A stretch of 64,000 nucleotides of DNA from Pelosinus sp. UFO1 (GTDB taxonomy: Bacteria; Bacillota; Negativicutes; DSM-13327), in assembly GCF_000725345.1 (NCBI RefSeq), contig NZ_CP008852.1, positions 3,402,001-3,466,000 of the forward strand, in the 5' to 3' direction. The notes beneath the pieces were generated by a model. The model worked only from the letters and a program-made list of their open reading frames with translations. It did not search any database and was not told the origin of the DNA. Below are positions 9,620-17,980 of this stretch, piece after piece. A program made the position numbers and the translations under genes. Every line of letters begins with the position of its first letter. Within the stretch, counting starts at the first letter, position 1.

Positions 9620-9656
9620 AAAAATGAGCCCAAGGATGGTTAGTCCTTGAGCTCCA
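9620..9656 (-). terminator. Terminator after the 50-residue protein gene
   Basis: On the minus strand GAGCTCAAGGAC pairs with a near-complement and is followed by ATTTTTATTT. It lies 57 bp past the stop of the small gene at 9713, so that gene has a defined 3' end of its own. Confidence 0.75.
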
Positions 9657-9712
9657 TTGCTTTAAATACTTATTTGTACTATATCATATTGGGATTGTTT
9701 TGTCACATACTA

Positions 9713-9865
9713 TTATGACATCACTCCCTGATCCCAAAACCATTGTTGCTGTGTAATATCCACTAATTTTGTTTCATTCTTTTCATTATTTAACGTTTCT
9801 TCCGAAATTTCCTCTTCATTCTTATCAGCTACTCCCCGATCTAGAACGTTAGTATACCCGCTCAT
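9713..9865 (-). CDS. Unannotated 50-residue acidic protein echoing the LysR tail
   Basis: An ATG preceded by TAGGAGGAG at good spacing opens 50 codons ending in TAA. The middle is acidic (about residues 14-31, Glu/Asn-rich). The C-terminus reads DITQQQWFWDQGVMS. The adjacent LysR regulator ends DITQNQWFWDNATPS, and the underlying DNA is about 28/30 identical there. It lies about 230 bp downstream of the lysR stop on the same strand and has its own terminator. I do not recognise a family. It could be a regulatory peptide, a peptide precursor, or a duplicated fragment kept as a gene. Confidence 0.6.
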   Translation of the reverse strand: MSGYTNVLDRGVADKNEEEISEETLNNEKNETKLVDITQQQWFWDQGVMS

Positions 9866-10095
9866 GAATGACTCCTCCTAATCTTTCTTTGCCTACTTTA
9901 ATCTACTTATAACCTTTACTATTGCCTTAATTGTATATCTCTTATAAATTTAAGTGAAATATCAATTCAGTATATATCGCATTTAGATTATGAATAAGTA
10001 GATTTAAAATAGCCAAAAGAGCATAGGATTTGCGCTAATCTATATGTATACGCTTTTAAAATATATTTATTGCTAAAACATAAATAATACTTTTT

Positions 10096-11043
10096 TTATG
10101 ATGGCGTTGCATTATCCCAAAACCATTGGTTCTGTGTAATATCAAACTCTTTATTATTGAAATCCATCCTAGTTTTTACAAATTGCAGCCATTCTTCAGT
10201 CGCATGAGAAATATACCTCTCTTTTTTCCATGCCATGGCCAACTGCAAATATACTTGAGGATTGGCCATAGGAATAGAAATTAACGCCTTACAATCCAGG
10301 TGCTGGCAAACTGTACTCGGTAAAAGAGCTATGCCAAAATGATCTGCTACAAGTTGTGTCATAAGTTCAAGCTGCAACGTTTCGAAAATAACTTTAGGAC
10401 GAAACCCTGCCTGCATGCACCGCTCAATAATTACATCATTTAGACTAAAATCACTGCTATAAAGCACAAAGGATTCATTAATAAGACTAGCATAATCAAT
10501 AACTTCGCATTTAGCAAAAGGGTGTCCAGGATACACTACAAGTCGTAGTGGATCTTGGATACTGCAAATCATTTCATAAAGTTCCTTCTCTCTAGGGGGA
10601 ATACATATTATACCTACATCGAGTGTCCCATCTAGAATACCAATTTCAATTTTTTTAGATCCAAACTCGAACAAATCCAAATGGATGTTTGGGTATGCCT
10701 TTCTAAAAGGTCCAAATAAACGAGCAAAGGTTGTAAGGCCAGTAATCGGTGGAATACCGATCCTTATTTTTCCTGACTTTAATTTTGATCCACCAATCAG
10801 ATTAACGTTTATATTTTGAAAAGATGAAACGATTTTAACTGCTTGTTCTAAAATGATTCCACCTGCATCAGTCAATTCAACATACTTTGTGCTACGGTAA
10901 AAAAGAGTAACTCCAAACTGATTTTCAATATCTTTGATTACTTTACTGATAGATGGTTGAGAAATATGCATTTCTTCAGCCGCCTTACTAAAACTCTTTT
11001 GTCGTGCTACTTCTATGAAATATTCCAAATGCCGTATCTCCAT
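10096..11043 (-). CDS. LysR-type transcriptional regulator with a 20-residue C-terminal tail
   Basis: A 315-residue LysR-family activator/repressor. The N-terminal winged helix-turn-helix is typical (MEIRHLEYFIEVARQKSFSKAA, then HISQPSISKVIKDIE), followed by a linker and a periplasmic-binding-like effector domain. The usual fold ends near residue 290. Beyond it is an extra tail, DFNNKEFDITQNQWFWDNATPS, shared with the small protein at 9713-9865. It diverges from the secreted-protein gene at 11339, a possible target. The effector is unknown. Confidence 0.88.
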   Translation of the reverse strand: MEIRHLEYFIEVARQKSFSKAAEEMHISQPSISKVIKDIENQFGVTLFYRSTKYVELTDAGGIILEQAVKIVSSFQNINVNLIGGSKLKSGKIRIGIPPITGLTTFARLFGPFRKAYPNIHLDLFEFGSKKIEIGILDGTLDVGIICIPPREKELYEMICSIQDPLRLVVYPGHPFAKCEVIDYASLINESFVLYSSDFSLNDVIIERCMQAGFRPKVIFETLQLELMTQLVADHFGIALLPSTVCQHLDCKALISIPMANPQVYLQLAMAWKKERYISHATEEWLQFVKTRMDFNNKEFDITQNQWFWDNATPS

Positions 11044-11338
11044 GTCGACCTCCTTTCAGATAAAGGTAAATACTTTTATCTGCCACTTTCTCACTATATC
11101 AACATAGATCCCTCTATTTTAAAATAACTCTGCAAGGCAATTATAATGAAAATTCAATTTAATTACAACTATAGAAATTTTTAACTTATAGGTTGAAATT
11201 TTGCACAAAAAAGCTTAACTAAGTAACTAACTGCAAGGCAACTCTAAACAGACTTCCCATTTATAAATTCAAAAGGAAAAACAATCTTTTTGTAGAAGAT
11301 ACAAGAAAATGAGCAAAACGATAAGGAGTACTAAATCT
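11044..11338. other. Divergent intergenic region with a direct repeat
   Basis: A 295-bp AT-rich region between lysR (minus) and the secreted-protein gene (plus). The 11-mer CTGCAAGGCAA occurs at 11130-11140 and 11231-11241, exactly 101 bp apart. These might be regulator contacts, but I see no clean LysR box. No small gene is evident. Confidence 0.4.
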
Positions 11339-11776
11339 ATGAGAAAATCGATTCTGTTAATTATACTATTTTGCTTATTCACTTTAGTAACATCTTTAGC
11401 TAGCGCTGGGCCTGCACCAAATTTATCAAACGTCCAGATTACACATGTTGGTGCTGACAATACTGGTTGGATAGACGTTAAACAAATTCCGATGACGACT
11501 TTGTATGGACAAAATTTTTATGTAGCTGTTCGTTTTACTGGATATCCTAATCCAAATCGTATTTTCTTATATCAAAATGGAGCACAAATTCCAGTTGAGC
11601 AAGTAACGGAACCTTTTGGTAGAGAAGGTATTGGTAATCCTTTTACTGGCTGGGTTTACCAATTTAAAGTTCCTATTTCCTATGGAACAGGAATTATTGC
11701 GGTACAAGCTGACGGTATACGCACGGGTACATATTATAGTACTGTATATGGAGTTAAAGCAAAACCTCAGCCTTAA
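11339..11776 (+). CDS. Small secreted protein, unknown family
   Basis: A 145-residue protein with a clear Sec signal (MRKSILLIILFCLFTLVTS, cleavage near ASA-G). The mature domain is about 120 residues and beta-rich (aromatic and Gly-Tyr repeats, no cysteines). The ATG at 11339 has AAGGAG 10 nt upstream; an earlier in-frame ATG at 11309 lacks a site and would bury the signal. It ends at a strong terminator. The divergent LysR gene may control it. No recognisable catalytic motif. Confidence 0.72.
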   Translation: MRKSILLIILFCLFTLVTSLASAGPAPNLSNVQITHVGADNTGWIDVKQIPMTTLYGQNFYVAVRFTGYPNPNRIFLYQNGAQIPVEQVTEPFGREGIGNPFTGWVYQFKVPISYGTGIIAVQADGIRTGTYYSTVYGVKAKPQP

Positions 11777-11793
11777 CTGAAAAAAGATAAAAA

Positions 11794-11826
11794 GAAGTAG
11801 GAGTGTATATCTCCTACTTTTTTTAT
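11794..11826 (+). terminator. Terminator after the secreted-protein gene
   Basis: AAGTAGGAG/CTCCTACTT stem with an 8-nt loop followed by a T run. Confidence 0.9.
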
Positions 11827-11881
11827 CTCTACGCTTATCTCTTTTTCTTACTGTAATTCGAATACATTAACATGATATCGT

Positions 11882-13195
11882 TTATTTCTTATTTAGCATG
11901 ATTTGCAAAATCTGGCCATCCGTCTGAACCATTCCTTGGCAAGCCAATTCTCCCAAATTGGCAATTGATTGATCCACATCCTCAGCAACGATACCTTCAT
12001 TTTCAGTAACACGAATCCCTTCTAGGGCCATTAGTACTGCCTTATATCCAGACATAACTGAGGTAGAAACCTTCATTGCACAGCTATTCGATGCCCCATC
12101 ACAGATAAGCCCTGCCACATCACCAATCATATTAGAAATAGCCATGCTGACCGCCTTAAAGTCTCCTTTCAGCAGCCAAGCCATTCCTGCTGCTGATCCC
12201 ATAGAAGCAGTCGTAACGGCACAGAGGGCTGATAACTTAGGAAGCTTATCATGGATATAGATCGCCATCATGTGCGATAGTATCAAAGCCCTTGTTAGGG
12301 TCTCTTCATTGGCTTTTACATGCTCGGCTACCACAAGGACAGGCATTGTTGCCGATATACCTTGATTACCAGAACCAGAATTGGTCATAGCAGGCAGAGC
12401 GGCCCCGCCCATGCGCGCATCTGAAGCCGCAGTAGTACGCATCAAGATCTGAGTCAAGAGACCTTCCGGCAAAAGTCCTTGGTTCATCTGAAAATCCATT
12501 GTTGCGCCAATACGCAATCCATAGCGTCCGCTCATTCCTTCTTGAGATAGTGAGTTATTCAATATAGCAGCTTCACGGATAAAACCAATCAAATCTAATG
12601 GTGCATTGATGGCAAAATCATATACTTCCTGAGCTTTTAGACCAACCAAAGAAATTTCTTCTTCCTTCGTATCCTTTGCAGGATTCTCTGACTCCACTTG
12701 GAATACTATCTTGCCATTTTCCTCAATTTGTATCACATTTGTATGGCTATCAGCAATAGAGACTGTCACCCACTTGTCTTGACATATAACCTTTGCTTCT
12801 GAATATAAAATATGGGGTACATCCGCAATCGTTATTTGGACCCGCCCCTCTGCAATCATGCGCTTGCCTGTATCAACCTGTTCTGGCGTCAGGTTTTTAA
12901 GCACCTCTAGTTTTCCTTCGGGATCGCCGCCGATAGCACCTACAGCAGCTGCAATAAAGAGCCCTGTTGTACCAGTCCCCGGTACAGTAACCCCCATGCC
13001 ATTTTTCATTAAATTTGCCGAGACCTTGGCTTCAATTTTTTCAACTGGTTTTCCTAACCTCTGAGCAGCGATAGCGGCAGCCAATGCTAAAGAAATTGGC
13101 TCCGTGCATCCTAAAGCAGGCACTACCTCCTTTTTTAAAACTTTGATGAATTTTAACCATAAGGGATTGATCTCTTTAGAAGCTATATTTTCCAT
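11882..13195 (-). CDS. cyuA: L-cysteine desulfidase / serine dehydratase alpha-like (UPF0597)
   Basis: A 437-residue protein of the UPF0597/CyuA family, cytoplasmic Fe-S enzymes that break cysteine into sulfide, ammonia and pyruvate. Family motifs are present: VVPALGCTEPISLALAAA near the N-terminus, GSGNQGI in the middle, and the late CDGASNSCAMK cysteine motif that with the first Cys probably ligates the cluster. I prefer the ATG at 13195 (AAAGGA upstream) to the one at 13207. It is monocistronic. Cysteine desulfidase is more likely than true serine deaminase, but family activity is mixed. Confidence 0.8.
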   Translation of the reverse strand: MENIASKEINPLWLKFIKVLKKEVVPALGCTEPISLALAAAIAAQRLGKPVEKIEAKVSANLMKNGMGVTVPGTGTTGLFIAAAVGAIGGDPEGKLEVLKNLTPEQVDTGKRMIAEGRVQITIADVPHILYSEAKVICQDKWVTVSIADSHTNVIQIEENGKIVFQVESENPAKDTKEEEISLVGLKAQEVYDFAINAPLDLIGFIREAAILNNSLSQEGMSGRYGLRIGATMDFQMNQGLLPEGLLTQILMRTTAASDARMGGAALPAMTNSGSGNQGISATMPVLVVAEHVKANEETLTRALILSHMMAIYIHDKLPKLSALCAVTTASMGSAAGMAWLLKGDFKAVSMAISNMIGDVAGLICDGASNSCAMKVSTSVMSGYKAVLMALEGIRVTENEGIVAEDVDQSIANLGELACQGMVQTDGQILQIMLNKK

Positions 13196-13272
13196 GCTAT
13201 TTAACATCCTTTCAAACTCTATTTAATTTTCAAATACGTAGTAAACAAAAATACACAGGGAGTGAGTAACAT

Positions 13273-13902
13273 CTATATTGTTGGGATTCCTACAATATCT
13301 AAAAGCTCTCTTGGATGACTTAACTTTATCTTCGCATTGAGATTCGGATCTTTCGCTCCCCATAATGCAAGAGCAAAATCAACACTTGCATTATGGGCAC
13401 TTTGCATGTCATAGCTAGTATCACCGATGTAAATCGCTTCAGCTGGAGATAATTTAGCCATTTTTAAACACTTTAATATCGGTTCTGGATCAGGCTTATG
13501 TTTCGTAGTGTCATCAGCACAAACTATATAATCAAAATAGTCATGTAAGCCAAAAGGGTAAAAATCGTCAATTAGCTCTTGCTTTGTTTTTGATGTTACA
13601 ATACCTGTTTTAATCTTTAGATGATGCAAGTGTTTTATGATTTCTTCTAAATCGGGAAAAACCCGTATAGAGTTATAAAATTCCTTTAAATACTCATTCC
13701 ACTTATCACATGCTTTTTCAGTATCTGCAATGTTTAACTGTTTTAATGCATCAAGTCCTGGAATGCCTAATACGAAAGACAATTCATTCGATGGGTAATC
13801 AATACCGGTCTCTACTTTTAATAATCTTTGTAATGAACCGATAACCGCTTTTTCTGTATCAATAATTGTTCCATCGATATCAAATATCAGATATTTGTAC
13901 AT
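13273..13902 (-). CDS. HAD-superfamily phosphatase (phosphoglycolate phosphatase-like)
   Basis: A 209-residue HAD hydrolase with all four motifs: FDIDGTIID (nucleophile and acid/base Asp), TSKTK (Thr/Ser phosphate contact), K in HKPDPEPI, and IGDTSYDMQ (Mg2+ Asp). A helical cap lies between motifs I and II, as in Gph/PpaX-type enzymes. A GGAGG site precedes the ATG. Substrate is probably a small phosphate ester or pyrophosphate; it cannot be fixed from sequence. Confidence 0.87.
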   Translation of the reverse strand: MYKYLIFDIDGTIIDTEKAVIGSLQRLLKVETGIDYPSNELSFVLGIPGLDALKQLNIADTEKACDKWNEYLKEFYNSIRVFPDLEEIIKHLHHLKIKTGIVTSKTKQELIDDFYPFGLHDYFDYIVCADDTTKHKPDPEPILKCLKMAKLSPAEAIYIGDTSYDMQSAHNASVDFALALWGAKDPNLNAKIKLSHPRELLDIVGIPTI

Positions 13903-13982
13903 GATTCATCCTCCATCCAAATTCTTAGTCTGACCAGTTTCAGACTAACTCTCGTGAACATGCCTAATACTATATTTACCAA

Positions 13983-14033
13983 TAAAAAACAAACTCCTGC
14001 AAGCTTCTTTATGTTTACAGGAATTTGTTTTTT
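13983..14033 (-). terminator. Terminator after the 92-residue protein gene
   Basis: AAACAAACTCCTG and CAGGAATTTGTTTTTT form a stem with A/T tracts on both sides, just downstream of the minus-strand gene ending at 14068. Confidence 0.75.
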
Positions 14034-14067
14034 CCTTCTAGTTATAGAGCTGTCAATTTTAGTTTTG

Positions 14068-14346
14068 TTACCTAAAAGAACGCAATCCACACTCTTTAAT
14101 ACAATCTTGATATGCATCATATGCAGCTTGCTTTTGTGCAGGAGTATTGGCAGTTTGCAGAGCTCGATCGTATAGCATTTTACATCTGTCTAGACATATA
14201 TTTACCTGTACATATATAGCTTGACTATACGGGAATGACAATAATCGTTTTAATGTATCGTAGTGGTAATAAAATTCATCCATAGTTAATGCAAATTGAT
14301 GGTCATACAATCGATTTATACTGTCTGTCTTATCATAATTCCGCAT
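14068..14346 (-). CDS. Hypothetical 92-residue helical protein
   Basis: A small, wholly helical, charged protein with three spaced cysteines in its second half (CLDRC ... QDCIKEC) and many Tyr. AAAGGAG sits well before the ATG and a terminator follows, so it is a genuine monocistronic gene. No signal peptide or membrane segment. Not recognised; the paired cysteines suggest a metal-binding or disulfide-linked protein, but that is a guess. Confidence 0.65.
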   Translation of the reverse strand: MRNYDKTDSINRLYDHQFALTMDEFYYHYDTLKRLLSFPYSQAIYVQVNICLDRCKMLYDRALQTANTPAQKQAAYDAYQDCIKECGLRSFR

Positions 14347-14473
14347 TAAAAAACACTCCTTTTATCACTTTGTAACATCTTATGAAAAATAGCAGTATGA
14401 TGTTCTAGGTTACTATAACGGTATTTGCCAAAAGCGCCATAGGAGGTGTATTTAGCTGATGACAATATTACAA

Positions 14474-14511
14474 GAAAAAGAAGCATTTGCCTTAAACAAA
14501 TACTTCTTTTT
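14474..14511 (-). terminator. Terminator after the SIMPL gene
   Basis: AAAAAGAAG-ATTTG and CAAAT-CTTCTTTTT arms, bidirectional, 50 bp past the stop of the minus-strand gene. Confidence 0.8.
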
Positions 14512-14560
14512 ACTATATTAGTCTGCCCTAGTATTTGATTTTTTTGTGCCTTACTAAAAA

Positions 14561-15259
14561 CTATTCCAATTCAACAGTTACTTGAACGGTAGCTCCGATG
14601 GTTACTTTACCGGCTTGAATATTCGGTGCAGCCCCATCCATACTTGCTGCTTTTAGCATTCTGCTTTCCATCATAACTGGGTGATAAAACACACCAGACT
14701 CATTCACAAGGGTTACTCTAGCAACTCTTTTATTCAGCGTATTGGCAATTATTTCGGCTTTTTTCATCGCATCTGCAACAGCATCTTTTAATGCTTCGTT
14801 TTTGCTGTCTGTTTCATTTGCTGTTTCAAAACGAATCGAATTTATCTCATTGGCACCTGCGTTAGTAACTTCATTAACTAAAATTCCTACTTTATCAATA
14901 GAAGTACGGATTTCTAGGCCATTAGTTACACGGTACCCTTCCAGCTTAGGTAACTTATCTTTTTCATAGTTGTAAATTGGATCCACCTGGTATGTATTTG
15001 TTTTGATTTGTTCGTTTGTTACTCCCTGATCATTTAGACTAGCAAATACACGATTTACGATTTGAGTATTTTCATTCTTTGCTTTGTCTAGACTGGCATT
15101 AACCGAGTTCACGGAAAGCGTAATTTTGGCTACATCAGGAATAACTTCCTTTTGACTATTTCCAGTTACCTGTACCACTGTTTTGGAAGCCTCACTCGCA
15201 AAGGCTGGAACAGCTAACAGCAAGCTCATGGCCACCAATAGAATTGTTTTCTTAAACAT
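14561..15259 (-). CDS. SIMPL-domain (DUF541) envelope protein
   Basis: A 232-residue exported protein with a Sec signal (MFKKTILLVAMSLLLAVPAFA) and a SIMPL/DUF541 domain covering the rest (VTGNSQKEVIPDVAKITLSV ... TIGATVQVTVELE). The family (Bp26, YggE) is linked to oxidative and envelope stress. The ATG has GGAGG 7 nt upstream; the TTG before it would overlap that site. A perfect copy of the ECF motif CGTTAC-N16-CGTTTA stands 67 bp upstream (15326-15353), which places it in the regulon of the sigma factor at 17981. Confidence 0.88.
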   Translation of the reverse strand: MFKKTILLVAMSLLLAVPAFASEASKTVVQVTGNSQKEVIPDVAKITLSVNSVNASLDKAKNENTQIVNRVFASLNDQGVTNEQIKTNTYQVDPIYNYEKDKLPKLEGYRVTNGLEIRTSIDKVGILVNEVTNAGANEINSIRFETANETDSKNEALKDAVADAMKKAEIIANTLNKRVARVTLVNESGVFYHPVMMESRMLKAASMDGAAPNIQAGKVTIGATVQVTVELE

Positions 15260-15325
15260 TTTATATACCTCCAAATAATTTGATTTTGAACTAACAACAT
15301 TGTTTGTTGTACCCTTCTACTCCTT

Positions 15326-15353
15326 TAAACGTTTGCTTTTGAAAAAGGTAACG
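15326..15353 (-). promoter_or_regulatory. ECF-type promoter of the SIMPL gene
   Basis: CGTTAC, 16 bp, then CGTTTA on the minus strand, identical in hexamers and spacing to the sites before the sigma gene and before the gene at 15444. The layout matches Bacillus SigW-type promoters (AAC element, N16, CGT element). Confidence 0.7.
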
Positions 15354-15443
15354 GCAATATTAACCTTTTTTATCTAGCAAATTTTTAGGGAAGGACAGGA
15401 AGTAACCTGCCCTTCTACTCTTCTATTCTAAATCAAGTAGTAA

Positions 15444-16823
15444 TTACCCCTTAATTGTTAGCTTATTTTTACTTAACACCTTACCCTTTTGATCAACAAA
15501 AGTAATATTCATAGTGCCACGTTCCCGCAGGATACTGGAATCAATCGTAACATAGTCATCAGGATAAATGATATTCATTGTAATGATTTCATCCGGGCGT
15601 GGACTTTTGGTATGAACATATACTGTCATATCATTTCCATGTAAAGTTACTTTTTCAATACCAATATCAGATTGAGCAGAAGAAGCTCCCATATTTGCAA
15701 ACAGAACTATTTTATTATTAAACTCTGGTCTTTTGAACTTATTTATTATATTTTCTGAAACACGATTGTCATAGGCTAATTGTCCATCAGAATTGACGAT
15801 AGTAGCAAAAAACATATCTTGAGGATACTCAGATTTATAGAATTTCCAATCTTCATACTTACTTGTCTCAAACAATATTTTCGTTTTCGATGGTTGTTCA
15901 GGTACATTATCGATTAATTGTGCTTTATAGGTTGTCCAAATTGCATCTGGACCGCCAAAAGGTTTAACTAAGATCATTGAATATTTTTTTCCCTGATGAA
16001 TTACCTCAAAATCGATTTCCCCATGACGAGAAATTGCGCTACTACTTTGCTTTTTGACGATCGTAAAAGTATCTAGCTCGGTAAAGCCATAATTTTTCCC
16101 TTCGATTTTCGCAACTTGCATAGGGTCAAGACGCCAAAGTTCTCTGCCTTCATCTACGTTTTGTTGCCACCTGATTACTTTATCATAGTTAAGGCCTTCC
16201 ACTCCTAGTCCTACGTCTGGCTTATGATGGTTATGAGTAGCCGTTGCCTTAACTTCCTTAATGGATATGATTTGCCAAATTTTGTTGCCAGATGATCCTG
16301 CTGGTTGCATTAATTCTACTACATAATATTTTGTACCGTGGCTTACAAGTACCTTTTTTCTGCCTTCAGTTTGTTCTAAAGGTGATACTAGGGTAATGGA
16401 ATCATTCTGCCCATCAAAGCCGTATTTTTCTGCATCATTGCGTACTACTTCTACTGGATCCAATAACCAAGTTTGCTCCCCAGCATCCACAGCTTGCTGC
16501 CTTTTTGCCGCTAATTCTTTATCAACGGCAACAGCTACTGCCTTTTCATTTCCGTTCTCTTCTATAATGATTCTTTTGGCTTCTCCATCTTTGTTAAGAA
16601 CTACGACTCCACCAACTACTTCCTCCTCTATAGGAGTAGCTATCTCTACATCATTAGAACTATCGTTTGTTTCTACCTTTGTTTCTGTAGAAACGGATGG
16701 CCTTAAATTAACCCATTTTGCTGCTGCAGCAACGCGCTCTGGCATGAATACTGGCATTGTAGCTGCAGTCAATATCGCTGCACCTGCTGCGAAGGATGCG
16801 ATTTTTTTCATCTTACTGTTCAT
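15444..16823 (-). CDS. Exported protein with duplicated domain, ECF-sigma target
   Basis: A 459-residue exported protein (signal to about residue 34, ending VAAA). After an acidic linker come two copies of a roughly 90-residue domain, near 110-195 and 213-300. Both begin RQQ/WQQ-x-VD-x-G-xxx-W-x-LDP-xx-V and run to YGF and an exposed beta segment with K-Y/K-Y-x-V/M. A separate beta domain of about 150 residues ends the protein. Not recognised. A perfect ECF motif stands about 45 bp upstream and the gene follows the anti-sigma gene, so it is probably an envelope-stress effector. GGAAG precedes the ATG. Confidence 0.7.
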   Translation of the reverse strand: MNSKMKKIASFAAGAAILTAATMPVFMPERVAAAAKWVNLRPSVSTETKVETNDSSNDVEIATPIEEEVVGGVVVLNKDGEAKRIIIEENGNEKAVAVAVDKELAAKRQQAVDAGEQTWLLDPVEVVRNDAEKYGFDGQNDSITLVSPLEQTEGRKKVLVSHGTKYYVVELMQPAGSSGNKIWQIISIKEVKATATHNHHKPDVGLGVEGLNYDKVIRWQQNVDEGRELWRLDPMQVAKIEGKNYGFTELDTFTIVKKQSSSAISRHGEIDFEVIHQGKKYSMILVKPFGGPDAIWTTYKAQLIDNVPEQPSKTKILFETSKYEDWKFYKSEYPQDMFFATIVNSDGQLAYDNRVSENIINKFKRPEFNNKIVLFANMGASSAQSDIGIEKVTLHGNDMTVYVHTKSPRPDEIITMNIIYPDDYVTIDSSILRERGTMNITFVDQKGKVLSKNKLTIKG

Positions 16824-16867
16824 CTTATCTTTCTTCCTTTCACTGACTGATTAGTCATTCATAGTGA

Positions 16868-16895
16868 TAAACGTAATACAATCCAAAAAGTAACG
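16868..16895 (-). promoter_or_regulatory. ECF-type promoter of the duplicated-domain gene
   Basis: Second perfect CGTTAC-N16-CGTTTA. It overlaps a hairpin (GTAATACAATCC at 16873-16884 against GGATTGTATTAC at 16895-16906) that lies just after the anti-sigma stop codon. The same DNA may therefore act as end of one unit and start of the next. Confidence 0.7.
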
Positions 16896-16918
16896 GATTG
16901 TATTACTATTTTTTTTAC

Positions 16919-17968
16919 TTACTGTTCCATCTCTTTTTCAACCAGCGATTCTGTTATATTTTTCAGATCTTCCGATGTTTTTGCACCTTCGATTGTAATA
17001 TCATACTTGTCAACCTTCGTAGTTAACCTGTTCATTGTCTCTTTTGTCTTTTCTGTCTCTTTTGCATTTTTAGCGAGAGGTTCTATTACTGTGCTTTTAA
17101 CTCCCCTCTGCTCTTTCTCTTGTTTAGAAACTTGCCTACTCTTCACGTTACTCTCATCTTGTAGTTTTTGAGTAATAATTATTTCATCGTGATTACCCAA
17201 ACTGTAAACCTGCTTGATTATCCCGGTAGTATTATCAATGGTTGTCGACGTTGCTGTTTGGTTAGGCATTGCCATGATCTTAGTAGATTTTCTTTCGGGT
17301 TGAATTGTTCTTTCTTCTTGCTCGGAATTAGTGAATGCTTTCGCCATAGAAACATTCTTTCGCATGGTTATATCCTTAGGCGTTTCTTCTTGAAGTAAAG
17401 CTACTGATTTTTGCTCTATTTCTGGCGATTGAGCCACATTTACGATTTCAGCAAGTGCCTTGGAAGCAGATGTAGTAGCTTTTTCTTCAACTGGTACAAC
17501 CACAGGTGGTGCTTCTGTTTTCTCCTTAGATGGAGCCTGCCGAGTAACTACAGTGTCCATTGGTTTTGTACTCTTTGTTTCTTCGGATTGTTTTGCATTA
17601 GCTACCACTTTGGGTGCTTCTATACTACCATCCATTTGCTGGGCAATATTTTGATCAACTGACTGGGGCAATACAAACTGGACAAATGCCGCAATTACTA
17701 CAGCGGCTGCTGTTCCTAGGAAGCCGCTATACAACCAATGTGTACGACGTTTCTGTTTTTTTGCCTGCAATTCAGCTGCGATATTATCAACAACTTCATC
17801 AATCAAAACACGTGGTAGTTCCTCCTGGTTATAAGACTGATTGATGAAAACAGCTAGGTCAGTTAATTGTTTTAGTTCTTCATCCTCCACACTAGGATGC
17901 CTACCTGCATTTATGCTATCCAAATATTGATTCAGTTCTTCTGCCTCGTTACATTCTTTTTGGCTCAT
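16919..17968 (-). CDS. Membrane-anchored anti-sigma factor
   Basis: A 349-residue protein with a cytoplasmic helical N-terminal domain of about 80 residues, one transmembrane helix near 84-106 (LYSGFLGTAAAVVIAAFVQFVLP) and a long, low-complexity, Lys/Glu/Thr-rich outer region. It lacks the His-x3-Cys-x2-Cys zinc motif, having only one cysteine, so it would be a non-zinc anti-sigma domain. It starts 12 bp after the sigma gene and is co-transcribed. By position and topology it should hold the sigma factor at the membrane until a signal triggers release. Confidence 0.75.
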   Translation of the reverse strand: MSQKECNEAEELNQYLDSINAGRHPSVEDEELKQLTDLAVFINQSYNQEELPRVLIDEVVDNIAAELQAKKQKRRTHWLYSGFLGTAAAVVIAAFVQFVLPQSVDQNIAQQMDGSIEAPKVVANAKQSEETKSTKPMDTVVTRQAPSKEKTEAPPVVVPVEEKATTSASKALAEIVNVAQSPEIEQKSVALLQEETPKDITMRKNVSMAKAFTNSEQEERTIQPERKSTKIMAMPNQTATSTTIDNTTGIIKQVYSLGNHDEIIITQKLQDESNVKSRQVSKQEKEQRGVKSTVIEPLAKNAKETEKTKETMNRLTTKVDKYDITIEGAKTSEDLKNITESLVEKEMEQ

Positions 17969-17980
17969 CTCCCCACCTCC

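Noticed and set aside
14459-14521. 20-codon plus-strand frame with GGAGGTG upstream
   Set aside because: It runs through both arms of the SIMPL gene terminator and lacks a downstream gene it could lead; the ribosome-site match is probably chance.
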